Assembly (NCBI RefSeq): GCF_026339735.1 | Contig: NZ_JAPEQG010000002.1 | Location: 124,001-188,000, forward strand | DNA from: Streptomyces sp. NBC_01669 | GTDB taxonomy: Bacteria; Actinomycetota; Actinomycetes; Streptomycetales; Streptomycetaceae | DNA length: 64,000 nt | Direction: 5' to 3' | In this document: positions 40,237 through 48,921 of the stretch, piece after piece | Position numbering within the stretch: position 1 is the first letter of the stretch | Layout of the letters: every line of letters begins with the position of its first letter | The notes under the pieces: generated by a model | What the model was told of the DNA's origin: nothing | The model's input: only the letters and a program-made list of their open reading frames with translations | Database searches by the model: none | Made by a program: the position numbers and the translations under genes

Positions 40237-41498
40237 CCGCGGATCCCGCCGAACCGCTTGAGGGCGAGGGCCAGCGTCCGGTCCCGGGCGGCAGCCTCGG
40301 CCAGTGGTTCGCCCTCCGCCGCCGCCCGCCACGCCGAGCGCATCGCCGCGACGCCGGCGCCGGGGCCCTGCGGGTGGGCGTGGATGCCGCCGCCGGCCAG
40401 GACCAGCAGGTCGGGCGTGCCGGTGAGTTCCAGGGTGCGGTGGGCGAGGCCGGGCCACTGGCCGGAGGAAAGCACGGGCAGGGCCTCGTAGCCGCCGAGG
40501 AACGGGGTGCGCATCGCGTGGACGGAGGCGACCACATCCTCGTCGGTCTCGTAGAACTTGCTGTCGATGCCGCCGACGTGGAGCTGGTCGACGCCGGAGA
40601 GCCGGGCGAGTTTCTGGAACACCAGGGGGCCGAGGCCGAGCTGGGGGCTGCGCAGCAGCGCCCCGCTCATGGCGCGGTGCCCGTGGATCGGCAACGTCGC
40701 ATGTTCGCGCAGATGGGCGACGCCCGCCAGGCCCACGGTCTGCACGCACACCATCACGCAGGTGCCGCCGGCCTCGCGCACCAGGTCGTGGTTGGCTTCG
40801 AGGCGTCCGATGTCGTCGGTGATGTTGAAGGCGTACATGGTGCGGCGGCCGGTGAGGTCGGCGGCCCGGTCGAGCTCCTCGTTGACGACCTTGATCCGCT
40901 CGGGCAGGGGGGCGTGCGGCGGGTTCCCGTTGAGTTCGTCGTCCTTGACGAAGTCGATCCCGGCCATGGCCAGTTCACGCACCAGGGTGCGCAGCGCATC
41001 GAGCCGGAGGCCGACCCCGGGCTTGACGATCGTGCCGATCAGGGTGCCGTCGGGGGCGCCCATGAGGCGCCGGGTGCCCGCCGTGCCGAAGGCCGGGCCG
41101 GGGTAGCGTCCGGCGAACGCGGCGGGCAGGTCGAGGTCGACCAGACGCACGGCGGCCATCTCGCGGAGTTCGAAGAGGTTGCCCGCGACCGCCGCCAGCA
41201 GGTTCGGTACGGATGGGCCGAAGTTGTGCAGCGGGAAGGCGATCCGGACGCGGGCACGGTGTGGGCGCGGGCCGGCCTCCGGGGGTCTGGTCGCCCCGGG
41301 CAGCGGGGGGTTCCCGGAGTCGGGGAGGGCGGTCACCTCGAGGACGGTCGCCCCGAACCGGGTGCGCAGTGCGTCGCTCTCGCCCGGGACGCGTACGAAG
41401 GTGCCGGTGGACTGCTCGTTCGCCAGTACCGCGGCCGCCGCCCGGGGCGGCAGCCAGCTTTCGACGTCGTAGACCGCGACGACCTGTTCGTCCGCCAT
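40233..41498 (-). CDS. RuBisCO-like protein, OiaX-like
   Basis: A 421-residue form-IV RuBisCO-like protein. The large-subunit active-site landmarks are kept: Lys in GTIVKPGVGL, the carbamylatable Lys and metal ligands in DFVKDDELNGNPP, and the His in PIHGHRAMSGA. This suggests enolisation/decarboxylation chemistry on a phosphorylated keto sugar acid. It is not a CO2-fixing RuBisCO: there is no small subunit or phosphoribulokinase nearby. Known RuBisCO-like functions include 3-oxo-isoapionate-4-phosphate decarboxylation in apiose catabolism and steps in methionine salvage. Coupling to a DUF1537 kinase and proximity to an apiosidase-family gene favour the first. ATG 41498 follows GAGAGGCAGG; the dehydrogenase gene ends 32 bp upstream. 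Confidence 0.88.
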   Translation of the reverse strand: MADEQVVAVYDVESWLPPRAAAAVLANEQSTGTFVRVPGESDALRTRFGATVLEVTALPDSGNPPLPGATRPPEAGPRPHRARVRIAFPLHNFGPSVPNLLAAVAGNLFELREMAAVRLVDLDLPAAFAGRYPGPAFGTAGTRRLMGAPDGTLIGTIVKPGVGLRLDALRTLVRELAMAGIDFVKDDELNGNPPHAPLPERIKVVNEELDRAADLTGRRTMYAFNITDDIGRLEANHDLVREAGGTCVMVCVQTVGLAGVAHLREHATLPIHGHRAMSGALLRSPQLGLGPLVFQKLARLSGVDQLHVGGIDSKFYETDEDVVASVHAMRTPFLGGYEALPVLSSGQWPGLAHRTLELTGTPDLLVLAGGGIHAHPQGPGAGVAAMRSAWRAAAEGEPLAEAAARDRTLALALKRFGGIRG

Positions 41499-41530
41499 GC
41501 CTGCCTCTCTTCTGTACGGGCTCTTCGGGG

Positions 41531-42538
41531 TCAGCGCGCCGGGTCCAGCAGGACTTTCATGACGTCGCTCCCCCGGTCGAGCTCCTCGAAGGCGTCCTGG
41601 GCCGCGGCCAGCGGCGCCGGTTCGGCCGTGATCAGGGGGCGTACGTCGAGCGCGCCACTGGCCACGGCACGGGCCGCGGCGCGGAAGTCGCCGGGGGTGT
41701 ACAGGGAGGAGCCCTTGACCCGGATCTCCTTGAGCACCAGCGGGTTCAGCCCGGCGCGCACCGTCTCGCCGAACATCGGCAGCACGACGACGGTGCCGCG
41801 CGGGCGGCAGAGGGCGAGCGCCTCGTCCATGCAGCCCGGGTGCCCGGAGGCGACGACGACGGCGTCGAAGGCGCCGGCCCGTCCTTCACCCGCCACCGCT
41901 CCGTAGCGGGCGTCCAGGGTGCGGCAGCCGGTGGCGCGGGCGGCCAGGTCGAGTGCCCGGGGGCGCACGTCGGTGACGAGGACGTCCTCGGCGCCGTGCA
42001 GGCGGGCGACCGCCGCGGTCAGATGGCCGATGGTGCCCGCGCCCAGCACCGCGAGGCGGGTCCCGAACCGCACGCCCGCCGTCCCGACGGTGTGCCAGGC
42101 CACCGCGGCGGGCTCGATCAGCGCGCCCTGCGCGTACGACAGTGCACCGGGCAGCGGCACCAGTGCGCGCCGCGGCAGCACGACGTACTGGGCGAGAAGC
42201 CCGGGAAGGCCCGCGCCGGGCAGCCGCCGGTACGCGCACAGGTGGGACAGCCCTCTCTCGCAGTGTCCGCACCGCCCGCAGGACGCCAGTGGCAGCACGG
42301 CGACCTTGGTGCCCTGCGCAACCGTGCCGTCAGCGGCTTCCGCCACCCGGCCCGCTCCTTCGTGGCCCAGAACCACCGGTGGCTCCCGGAACGGATGGCG
42401 GCCGCGGAAGGCCGCGGTGTCGCTGCCGCACAGGCCCACCGCCCGCATCTCGACCAGGGCCTCCCCCTCGCCGAATGGCGGAACCCCGGACTCCTCGATC
42501 TCGATCCCGCCGGCCCGCTTCAGCACGGCACTGCGCAT
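41531..42538 (-). CDS. Zinc-dependent medium-chain dehydrogenase
   Basis: A 335-residue zinc alcohol/polyol dehydrogenase of the MDR superfamily. Catalytic zinc ligands lie in GLCGSDTAAF and LGHEGAGRV; the structural-zinc cysteines are in CGRCGHCERGLSHLC; the NAD(P)-binding motif is VLGAGTIGHLTAA. It is the first gene of the operon that continues with the RuBisCO-like protein, DUF1537 kinase, GH78 and GH2, so it probably oxidises the released sugar or a sugar-acid intermediate (an apiose or apionate step would fit). ATG 42538 follows GGAGGG. A strong promoter and an operator palindrome lie directly upstream. Confidence 0.9.
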   Translation of the reverse strand: MRSAVLKRAGGIEIEESGVPPFGEGEALVEMRAVGLCGSDTAAFRGRHPFREPPVVLGHEGAGRVAEAADGTVAQGTKVAVLPLASCGRCGHCERGLSHLCAYRRLPGAGLPGLLAQYVVLPRRALVPLPGALSYAQGALIEPAAVAWHTVGTAGVRFGTRLAVLGAGTIGHLTAAVARLHGAEDVLVTDVRPRALDLAARATGCRTLDARYGAVAGEGRAGAFDAVVVASGHPGCMDEALALCRPRGTVVVLPMFGETVRAGLNPLVLKEIRVKGSSLYTPGDFRAAARAVASGALDVRPLITAEPAPLAAAQDAFEELDRGSDVMKVLLDPAR

Positions 42539-42579
42539 CAGCCCTCCGCTCACTCCCTCACCCCTGCCTCGCCGGTGGC

Positions 42580-42589
42580 TGGCATGCCA
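42580..42589. promoter_or_regulatory. Operator palindrome, site 2 (TGGCATGCCA)
   Basis: Perfect 10-bp palindrome TGGCATGCCA within GGTGGCTGGCATGCCACCTGG. It lies 42 bp before the dehydrogenase start and about 20 bp downstream of the expected start of transcription from the minus-strand promoter, a position where a repressor would block elongation. Same core as sites at 31.05, 42.78 and 52.01 kb. Confidence 0.72.
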
Positions 42590-42613
42590 CCTGGAGAGGG
42601 GCGAACGTCCGGA

Positions 42614-42642
42614 ACCGTAGAACCCCTGAAAGGTGGCGTCAA
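42614..42642 (-). promoter_or_regulatory. Promoter of the dehydrogenase operon
   Basis: Read on the minus strand: -35 TTGACG (42642-42637), a 17-bp spacer, and -10 TACGGT (42619-42614), a good match to the principal streptomycete sigma consensus (TTGACN-17-TANNNT). Transcription would start near 42607, ahead of operator site 2 and the dehydrogenase gene. Confidence 0.7.
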
Positions 42643-42690
42643 CACCCTCCACCTCCCCAACACACGGTCGTGTACAGCACTTTCGCGGCT

Positions 42691-42719
42691 CTTGACGCCC
42701 TTCACTACCGCGCTTAGCG
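42691..42719 (+). promoter_or_regulatory. Promoter of the GH127-GH28 operon
   Basis: -35 TTGACG (42691-42696), 17-bp spacer, -10 TAGCGT (42714-42719), very close to the streptomycete principal sigma consensus. It fires rightwards towards the GH127-like gene and is arranged back to back with the minus-strand promoter 50 bp to the left. Confidence 0.72.
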
Positions 42720-42766
42720 TCTTTCCCCGACGCGCGCACCACTGATTCACCGGACTCAGAGACGGC

Positions 42767-44497
42767 GTGGAAACGATGACTGGCATACCAGCAACCCTGC
42801 TCCTGGAAGAACGGGCCGAGCTGGCCATGAACGCCGTGGTGGGGCTGGCCGACCCCGATCTCGGCGGCATCCCCTTCTTCGGTGCCGACCTGACCGCCGA
42901 GCCGGCCGCGCTGCGGCACGGCGACTGGGACTACGGCTCCAGCCATGGCCGGCTCACCGACGCCTACGTGCTCGCCCGGCAGATGACCGGCGTCTCGTCG
43001 TGGAGCGACGTCGAGGCGGTGTACAGGAAGACACTGCTCGCCCTGATCGGCGACGACGGGCTCACCCGGCGGCGCAGCCATCCGCGCGGCCACTGGGAGC
43101 CGAACGCGAACATGATCGACCAGCGCGCCACCCTGCTCGCGCTCACCACCTGGTACCAGGAGAGCGGCGACGAGGAGGCCGCGTCCGCGGCCGACCGGCT
43201 GGTGGCGGCACTGCACCGGATCGCGGTCAAGGAACGCGACGTCTGGTACTACCCGGCGTCCGAGTACACCGACCGCGGCTGGCCTTCCGCCAACGCGGTA
43301 CAACTCCATCTGGCCCCGGATCCGGCGTCGTTCTGCGGGCGGCTCATCATGCCGCTGCTGCGCTGGCACCGGCTGACCGGCAACGAGCAGGCCTGGGAAC
43401 TGTGCGGGTGGTTCGCCCGGCTGATCACTGAGCACAGCGGGGTGTTCCTTCCGGACGGCTCGTTCAACTCGGCGCTCGCCTACCGCAGCGGGCACTTCCA
43501 CACCCGGCTCGGCACCCTGGACGGCCTGGCGCGGTACGCGGTGGACTCGGGCGACCACGCCCTGACCGAGTTCGTGCGCCGCTCCTTCGACTGGGCGCTC
43601 GGCCGGTGCACCGCCTTCGGGTGGACACCGGGCGACCTGGCCGGCCAGCGCTACGAGCACGAGACCTGCTCCCTGGTGGACCTGATCGCCATCGCGGGCA
43701 CCCTGGCCGGCGCGGGCCACCACCGCTACTGGGGCGTACTGGAGCGTTTCCTGCGGGGCCATCTGACCTCCGCTCAGCTCCTGGACGTCTCCTGGGTCCG
43801 CTCGGCCCCCGACCGCACGCTGGACGAGCCGGGGTGGGTCACCCACCACCGGGTCGGTGAGCGGCTGCGCGGCGCGTTCGCCGGGTACGGCGCGCCCAAC
43901 GACTATGTCTGCGACAGCGTCCTCGGCCGGGGCCACACCGCGGACGTACAGGCCTGCTGCGTCGGATCCGGCGTCCGCGGCCTGTTCACCGGCTGGTCCC
44001 TCGCCGTCACCGGCGACGAGCGGCTGGTCCGCGTCAACCTGCTGCTCAACCGCGGCAGCCGGTTCGCCCACGTGCTCAGCCACCTCCCGCACACCGGGAG
44101 GGTGGACCTCGACGTCCGCGAGGACTGCCGCGAACTGCGGCTGCGCGTCCCCGCCTGGGCGGGCTACGCGCAGGTGCGGGTGGTCCGCACCGCGCCCGGC
44201 GGGAGCGAGCGCACCCGGCACGGGCACGAGCCCGGCCTGTGGGCCTCTGACGGATCGCTCTCGGTGCGCGAGCCCCGCGCGGGCGAGCGCGTCACCGTCA
44301 CCTTTCCCCTGCCCGAGAACGTCACCGACGAGACCGCCGCCGGACGTGTCTACCGCACGCGCTGGCGCGGCGACGACGTCATCGGCATCGACCCGGAAGG
44401 AATCACCCGACCCATGTATCCGAACCGCACCCCCTCGCCGCAGGCCCCCCTGCGCGAGTACACGCTGCACGTTCCCGCGAAGGAGTGGTCCTGGTGA
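42767..44497 (+). CDS. GH127-like beta-L-arabinofuranosidase
   Basis: A 576-residue protein with an (alpha/alpha)6 barrel and C-terminal beta domains (VDLDVREDCRELRLRVPAWA). The GH127 (old DUF1680) active-site pattern is visible: Glu and Cys in RYEHETCSLVD and the Cys pair in VQACCVGSGVRGLF, which in characterised enzymes hold zinc and provide the Cys nucleophile. Such enzymes remove beta-L-arabinofuranose, a sugar found in rhamnogalacturonan II and hydroxyproline-rich proteins. No signal peptide. The start is uncertain: GTG 42767 or ATG 42776, neither with a good ribosome site; an operator palindrome lies within the first codons. Its stop overlaps the following GH28 GTG. Confidence 0.82.
   Translation: METMTGIPATLLLEERAELAMNAVVGLADPDLGGIPFFGADLTAEPAALRHGDWDYGSSHGRLTDAYVLARQMTGVSSWSDVEAVYRKTLLALIGDDGLTRRRSHPRGHWEPNANMIDQRATLLALTTWYQESGDEEAASAADRLVAALHRIAVKERDVWYYPASEYTDRGWPSANAVQLHLAPDPASFCGRLIMPLLRWHRLTGNEQAWELCGWFARLITEHSGVFLPDGSFNSALAYRSGHFHTRLGTLDGLARYAVDSGDHALTEFVRRSFDWALGRCTAFGWTPGDLAGQRYEHETCSLVDLIAIAGTLAGAGHHRYWGVLERFLRGHLTSAQLLDVSWVRSAPDRTLDEPGWVTHHRVGERLRGAFAGYGAPNDYVCDSVLGRGHTADVQACCVGSGVRGLFTGWSLAVTGDERLVRVNLLLNRGSRFAHVLSHLPHTGRVDLDVREDCRELRLRVPAWAGYAQVRVVRTAPGGSERTRHGHEPGLWASDGSLSVREPRAGERVTVTFPLPENVTDETAAGRVYRTRWRGDDVIGIDPEGITRPMYPNRTPSPQAPLREYTLHVPAKEWSW
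42781..42790. promoter_or_regulatory. Operator palindrome, site 3 (TGGCATACCA)
   Basis: CTGGCATACCAG at 42780-42791, core TGGCATACCA, located just after the start codon of the GH127-like gene and about 55 bp downstream of its predicted transcription start. It matches the site at 52.01 kb base for base over 12 bp. Confidence 0.7.
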
Positions 44498-45906
44498 ACG
44501 CCCCCGACCGCAGGACCTTCCTCGCCACGGCGGGTCTCGCCGCCGCCGGGGTGGCGGCCGGCACCGCATCCGCCGCGCACGCGGAAGGGTCCACGGTGCC
44601 CGGGGCGCAGCGCCGGGCCGCCCGCATTCTCGCCAGGATCCACGACCCGCGCTTCCCGGAGCGGCGGGTGTCGATCGCCGACCACGGAGCCGTCGGGGAC
44701 GGCGTGCACGACTGCACGGACGCCATCCGGGACGCCATCGAGACATGTGCGCGAGCGGGCGGCGGACACGTCGTGGTGCCGCCCGGCGAATGGCTGACGG
44801 GGGCGGTCCACCTCCGGGACCGGATCGACCTCCACGTGGAGGAGGGGGCCACCCTGCGGTTCCGGCAGGAGCCGGAGGCGTATCTGCCGGCCGTCTACAC
44901 CCGGTACGAGGGCGTCGAGTGCTTCAACTACTCGCCGCTGGTGTACGCCTTCGAGTGCCGCACGGTGGCGGTCACCGGGCGGGGCACCCTCGACGGGCAG
45001 GCCGACTGGACGCACTGGTGGGACTGGACCAAGGGGGTGGACGGGGGCCCTTCGTCGCAGAACCCCGACATCAAGCAGTTGCTGGCGATGGGAGACGCGG
45101 GCACCCCCGTGCCGCAACGCGTGTTCGGCGCGGGGCACTTCCTGCGGCCCAGCATGATCCAGTTCTACCGCTGCCAGGACGTGCTCGTCGAGGGCGTCAC
45201 GGTCAGCAACTCGCCGATGTGGAACATCCACCCGGTGCTGTCCACCAACGTCACCGTGCGCGGTGTCACCGTGGACAGCCCGGTCGGGCCGAACAACGAC
45301 GGGGTGGACCCCGAGTCGTGCTCGTACGTCCTCATCCAGGACTGCCTCTTCGACACCGGTGACGACTGCATCGCCTTCAAGGCCGGCAAGAACGCCGACG
45401 GCCGGCGGGTGGGTGTGCCGATGGAGCACGCCCTGGTCGAGCGCTGCGAGATGCGCGACGGGCACGGCGGCGTCACCCTGGGCAGCGAGAACTCCGGCGG
45501 CATCTCCGACATCGTCGCCCGGCACTGCGTGATGGACAGCCCGCGCCTGGACCGGGCGATCCGCCTCAAGTCGAACCCGCTGCGCGGCGGTTACCTGCGC
45601 GACGTGCTGTGCCACGACATCACCGTCGGCGAGGTCGGGGACGCGGTCGTGGAGATCGCGCTGGACTACGAACGGGTGGAGACCGGCGACTTCTACCCGG
45701 ACGTGCGGCGGATCGAGATCCACCGGGTCACCACCAGCGCGGGACCGCGCGCCTGGACCTTCATCGGCAACGACGCCAACCCGATCCACGACGTGCTGCT
45801 GAGCGACTGCGCCTTCAACGGCATGACCGGTCCGAACGAGCAGCGCAACATCGAGGGCCTGGTGCTGCGCGACGTCACCATCAACGGCCAGGAGGCGTCG
45901 CCTTGA
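44494..45906 (+). CDS. Tat-exported GH28 polygalacturonase-like hydrolase
   Basis: A 470-residue GH28 right-handed beta-helix protein. The N-terminus carries a Tat signal, DRRTFLATAGLAAAGVAAG, followed by SAAHAEG, so it is exported folded. Canonical GH28 residues are present: PNNDGVDPES, TGDDCIAFKAG, DGHGGVTLGSE and IRLKSN. It should cut alpha-linked galacturonate at the cell surface or outside. The GTG at 44494 overlaps the GH127 stop (GTGA) and follows AAGGAG by eight bases. It is the only glycoside hydrolase of this operon with an export signal, which suggests it releases oligosaccharides for uptake. Confidence 0.9.
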   Translation: MNAPDRRTFLATAGLAAAGVAAGTASAAHAEGSTVPGAQRRAARILARIHDPRFPERRVSIADHGAVGDGVHDCTDAIRDAIETCARAGGGHVVVPPGEWLTGAVHLRDRIDLHVEEGATLRFRQEPEAYLPAVYTRYEGVECFNYSPLVYAFECRTVAVTGRGTLDGQADWTHWWDWTKGVDGGPSSQNPDIKQLLAMGDAGTPVPQRVFGAGHFLRPSMIQFYRCQDVLVEGVTVSNSPMWNIHPVLSTNVTVRGVTVDSPVGPNNDGVDPESCSYVLIQDCLFDTGDDCIAFKAGKNADGRRVGVPMEHALVERCEMRDGHGGVTLGSENSGGISDIVARHCVMDSPRLDRAIRLKSNPLRGGYLRDVLCHDITVGEVGDAVVEIALDYERVETGDFYPDVRRIEIHRVTTSAGPRAWTFIGNDANPIHDVLLSDCAFNGMTGPNEQRNIEGLVLRDVTINGQEASP

Positions 45907-47255
45907 CCGGCCCGCAGATGAGAACTCCGGCAGATCCTCCGGTCCGGGACCCGTGGGCCGAGGCGGACGCGGTGACGGCCCGGGTGGTGCCGCCCCGGTT
46001 CCCCGGCCGCGACTTCCCGGTGACCGCGTACGGCGCGGCCGGCGACGGGCGGACCGACTGCACGCTCGCGATCAGGCACGCCGTCACCGCCTGCCACTCG
46101 GCGGGCGGCGGCCGGGTCACCGTCCCGCCCGGAGTCTTCCTCACGGGTCCGGTGCGACTGCGCAGCCAGGTGGAGCTGCATCTGGAGGAGGGCGCCACGC
46201 TGCGCTTCGTCCAGGAACCGGCCCGGTACCTGCCGCCCGTGCTCACCCGGTTCCAGGGCGTCGAGTGCTACGGCTACGCGCCGTTCATCCATGCCCATGA
46301 CGAGCGGGACATCGCGGTCACCGGTTCCGGTGTGCTGGACGGCCAGGCCGACGAGGAGCACTGGTGGCCCTGGGCCGGGCAGGAGGAGTTCGGCTGGCGG
46401 CCGGGCATGCCGCACCAGGAGCAGGACTGGCCCGAGCTGTGGCGGCAGGCCGAGAACAACGACCCGGTCGAACAGCGCGTGCACGCCGACGGACGGCACT
46501 TCCGCCCCGACTTCATCGAGTTCCGGCGGTGTCACGGCGTGCTGATCGAGGGGGTGACGATCGTCCGCTCACCTATGTGGGAGATCCACCCGGTGCTGTG
46601 CACCAACGTCACCGTCCAGGATGTGGTGATCGACAGCATCGGCCCCAACAACGACGGCATCGACCCCGAGTCCTGCCGGGACGTGGTGATCCGGCGCTGC
46701 GACATCACGGCCGGCGACGACTGCATCGCCATCAAGTCGGGGCGCGAGGCCGACGGCCGCCGGGTCGCCACGCCGAGCGAGAACATCGTGATCGAGGACT
46801 GCGTGCTGCGTCACCGCTACGGAGCGATCACCCTGGGCAGCGACATGACCGGAGGCATCCGCAACGTGTACGTACGGCGTTGCCGCATCGGCGGCCCGGG
46901 CCTGTACTTCGGCCTGTACATCAAGACCAACTCGGTGCGCGGCGGCTTCGCGGAGAACGTCCACCTCACGGACCTGACGGTCACCCACCTGACCAAGGAG
47001 TTCATCACCTGCGACTTCGACCGGGGCGAGGGTGACACGGGTGCCTACCCGCCGCGGGTGGAGAACGTCAGCGTCAGCCGGGCGACGGTCGGCCGGGCCC
47101 GCCGGGGCGTGCTCGCCCGGGGATACGCCCACGCGCCGATCCGGGAACTGCTCCTGGAGGACGTGAGGTTCGAGGAACTGGCGGAGGAGGACATCGTCAC
47201 GCACGTGTCCGGATACGCGAGGGAGAAGGTGACCGGTGGCCGTGACGGAGGGTGA
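45903..47255 (+). CDS. GH28 family protein without signal peptide
   Basis: A 450-residue GH28-type beta-helix protein, clearly paralogous to the preceding gene (shared LHLEEGATLRF, SPMWEIHPVL, PNNDGIDPES, AGDDCIAIKSG). Two changes stand out: the usual GHG histidine region reads RHRYGAITLGSD, and RIK reads YIKTN, so the catalytic set differs from ordinary polygalacturonases and the substrate may too. No signal peptide, so it acts on imported material. A TTG start at 45903 overlaps the previous stop (TTGA) and has a perfect AGGAGG seven bases upstream; an ATG at 45918 is less well supported. Its last 20 bp overlap the next gene. Confidence 0.87.
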   Translation: MTGPQMRTPADPPVRDPWAEADAVTARVVPPRFPGRDFPVTAYGAAGDGRTDCTLAIRHAVTACHSAGGGRVTVPPGVFLTGPVRLRSQVELHLEEGATLRFVQEPARYLPPVLTRFQGVECYGYAPFIHAHDERDIAVTGSGVLDGQADEEHWWPWAGQEEFGWRPGMPHQEQDWPELWRQAENNDPVEQRVHADGRHFRPDFIEFRRCHGVLIEGVTIVRSPMWEIHPVLCTNVTVQDVVIDSIGPNNDGIDPESCRDVVIRRCDITAGDDCIAIKSGREADGRRVATPSENIVIEDCVLRHRYGAITLGSDMTGGIRNVYVRRCRIGGPGLYFGLYIKTNSVRGGFAENVHLTDLTVTHLTKEFITCDFDRGEGDTGAYPPRVENVSVSRATVGRARRGVLARGYAHAPIRELLLEDVRFEELAEEDIVTHVSGYAREKVTGGRDGG

Positions 47256-48921
47256 GGCACGCCCCGGGCGGTTCGATCACTGTCCTTGGGAGTTCTGGAG
47301 CAGGAGCGACGACGAGGAGCGTGCCGCGCAGCTCGCCCACCAGGAGGCGCTCGCGGAGCGGCTGCGCGCGGACGGCGGTACGGCCGAGTTCGGCGACCGG
47401 GTGTTCGTGTCTCCGTGGGCGGGGGTCCACACCGATTCCCTGCGGATGGGCGACCGGTCGTACGTCGGCGCGCACGCGGTCGTCACCGACGAGGTGTCGA
47501 TGGGCCGCAACTGCACGCTCAACCCGTTCTCCACGGCCCGCGGCAAGGTGCTGATGGGAGACGGGGTGCGGGTGGGGGCGCACACCTCGCTGCTGGGGTT
47601 CAACCACGGCTTCGCCCCGGGCGCGCCGGTCCACAAGCAGCCCCTGACCTCGAAGGGGATCGTCCTGGGCGACGACGTGTGGATCGGTTCCCACGTGGTG
47701 GTCGTGGACGGGGTGACTATCGGCGACCACTGCGTCGTCGGGGCGGGGGCGGTGGTCACCAAGGACCTGCCGGCCTGGTCGGTGGCGGCGGGCAGCCCCG
47801 CACGGCGGCTGCGGGACCGGCGGGACACCGCGCCGGGCCCGGGCCCTTCCTCCGCCCGGCCGTCGGCGGGCGGTCTCGACGGACGGCTCGAGGCGTTCGC
47901 GCGGCGGGCCCGGGAGCAGGCGGCCGGGGTGCTGGACCGCTGCCGTACGGAGGGCGTGCCGGCCGACCGGCCGGGGGCCGCGCCGACGGTGCGCGCCGGC
48001 TGCGACGCGGTGGAGATCGCGGACCTGCTGCTGGGCGGCCCGCCGCCCGGTGAGGACCGCGACGCGCTGGTGGAGCGGTTGCGGGCGCTCCAGGACCCTC
48101 TGACGGGGCTGGTGCCGGAGATCGGTGGTCCCGCCCCGTCGCTGGACGACCACGCGGCGATGTACCACATCCTCTGTGTCGGCTACGCGCTCGGCCTGCT
48201 CGGCTCACGCTTCGCGCACCCGGTGCGGGCCGTCACCGGACTGCCGGCCGAGCGGCTGGTGGAGCGGCTGGACGCGCTGCCGTGGCGGACCGAGGCGTGG
48301 CGCAGCGGGAACTGGGTGGACGGGGTGGGGACGGCGCTGCACTTCGCCTCCCTGGACGCCTCCCCCGGCGCCTCACCGCAGGCCGAGGCGCTGTTCGGCT
48401 GGCTGCTGTCGCGGGCCGACCGACGGCACGGCCTGTGGGGCGAGCCGGATGCCAGGGAGGGCTGGCGACAGCCGGTCAACGGCTTCTACCGGGTCTCGCG
48501 CGGGTCCTTCGCGCAGTTCGGGCTTCCGGTTCCGTATCCGGAGCGGGTGGTGGACACGGTGCTGGCGCACAGCCTCGATCCGGCATGGTTCGGTCCGGAC
48601 CGGGGCACGGCGTGCGACGTCCTGGACGTGGCCCATCCGCTGTGGCTCTGCGCCCGGCGCACCGGGCACCGGGCCGGCGAGGGCCGGGACTGGGCGCGGG
48701 GGCAGTTGGAGCGGGTGCTGACCAGGTGGCAGGACGGCGCCGGGTTCTCCTTCGCCCTGGAGCCCGGGGAGCGCAAGGACCGCCTCCCCGGACTGCAGGG
48801 CACCGAGATGTGGCTCGCGGTGACCTGGCTGCTCGCCGACCTGCTCGGGGTCGGCGAGGCGCTCGGCTACCGCCCCCGGGGCATCCACCGGCCCGAGCCG
48901 GCACCCGGCGGCGCCGGCTGA
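47236..48921 (+). CDS. Hexapeptide acyltransferase fused to an alpha-helical domain
   Basis: A 561-residue two-part protein. Residues about 45-190 form a left-handed beta-helix acyltransferase: repeated hexapeptides (VGAHAVVTDEVSMGRNCTL, VRVGAHTSLLGFNHGF, IVLGDDVWIGSHVVVV, VTIGDHCVVGAGAVVTKDLP), with a likely catalytic His in LLGFNHGF, as in sugar O-acetyltransferases. After a Pro/Ser linker, residues about 260-555 are all-helical with WVDGVGTALHFASLD, QPVNGFYRVSRGSFAQFG and GTEMWLAVTWLLADLLG, resembling an alpha/alpha toroid of unknown activity. GTG at 47236. Why a catabolic operon needs an acyltransferase is unclear; it may detoxify or tag sugars. The stop codon TGA is also the target duplication of the downstream IS5 element. 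Confidence 0.78.
   Translation: MAVTEGEARPGRFDHCPWEFWSRSDDEERAAQLAHQEALAERLRADGGTAEFGDRVFVSPWAGVHTDSLRMGDRSYVGAHAVVTDEVSMGRNCTLNPFSTARGKVLMGDGVRVGAHTSLLGFNHGFAPGAPVHKQPLTSKGIVLGDDVWIGSHVVVVDGVTIGDHCVVGAGAVVTKDLPAWSVAAGSPARRLRDRRDTAPGPGPSSARPSAGGLDGRLEAFARRAREQAAGVLDRCRTEGVPADRPGAAPTVRAGCDAVEIADLLLGGPPPGEDRDALVERLRALQDPLTGLVPEIGGPAPSLDDHAAMYHILCVGYALGLLGSRFAHPVRAVTGLPAERLVERLDALPWRTEAWRSGNWVDGVGTALHFASLDASPGASPQAEALFGWLLSRADRRHGLWGEPDAREGWRQPVNGFYRVSRGSFAQFGLPVPYPERVVDTVLAHSLDPAWFGPDRGTACDVLDVAHPLWLCARRTGHRAGEGRDWARGQLERVLTRWQDGAGFSFALEPGERKDRLPGLQGTEMWLAVTWLLADLLGVGEALGYRPRGIHRPEPAPGGAG

Noticed and set aside
40233..41498. A true CO2-fixing RuBisCO
   Set aside because: The sequence is a shorter, divergent form-IV type, with no small subunit and no phosphoribulokinase nearby. 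The coupled DUF1537 kinase points to sugar-acid catabolism.
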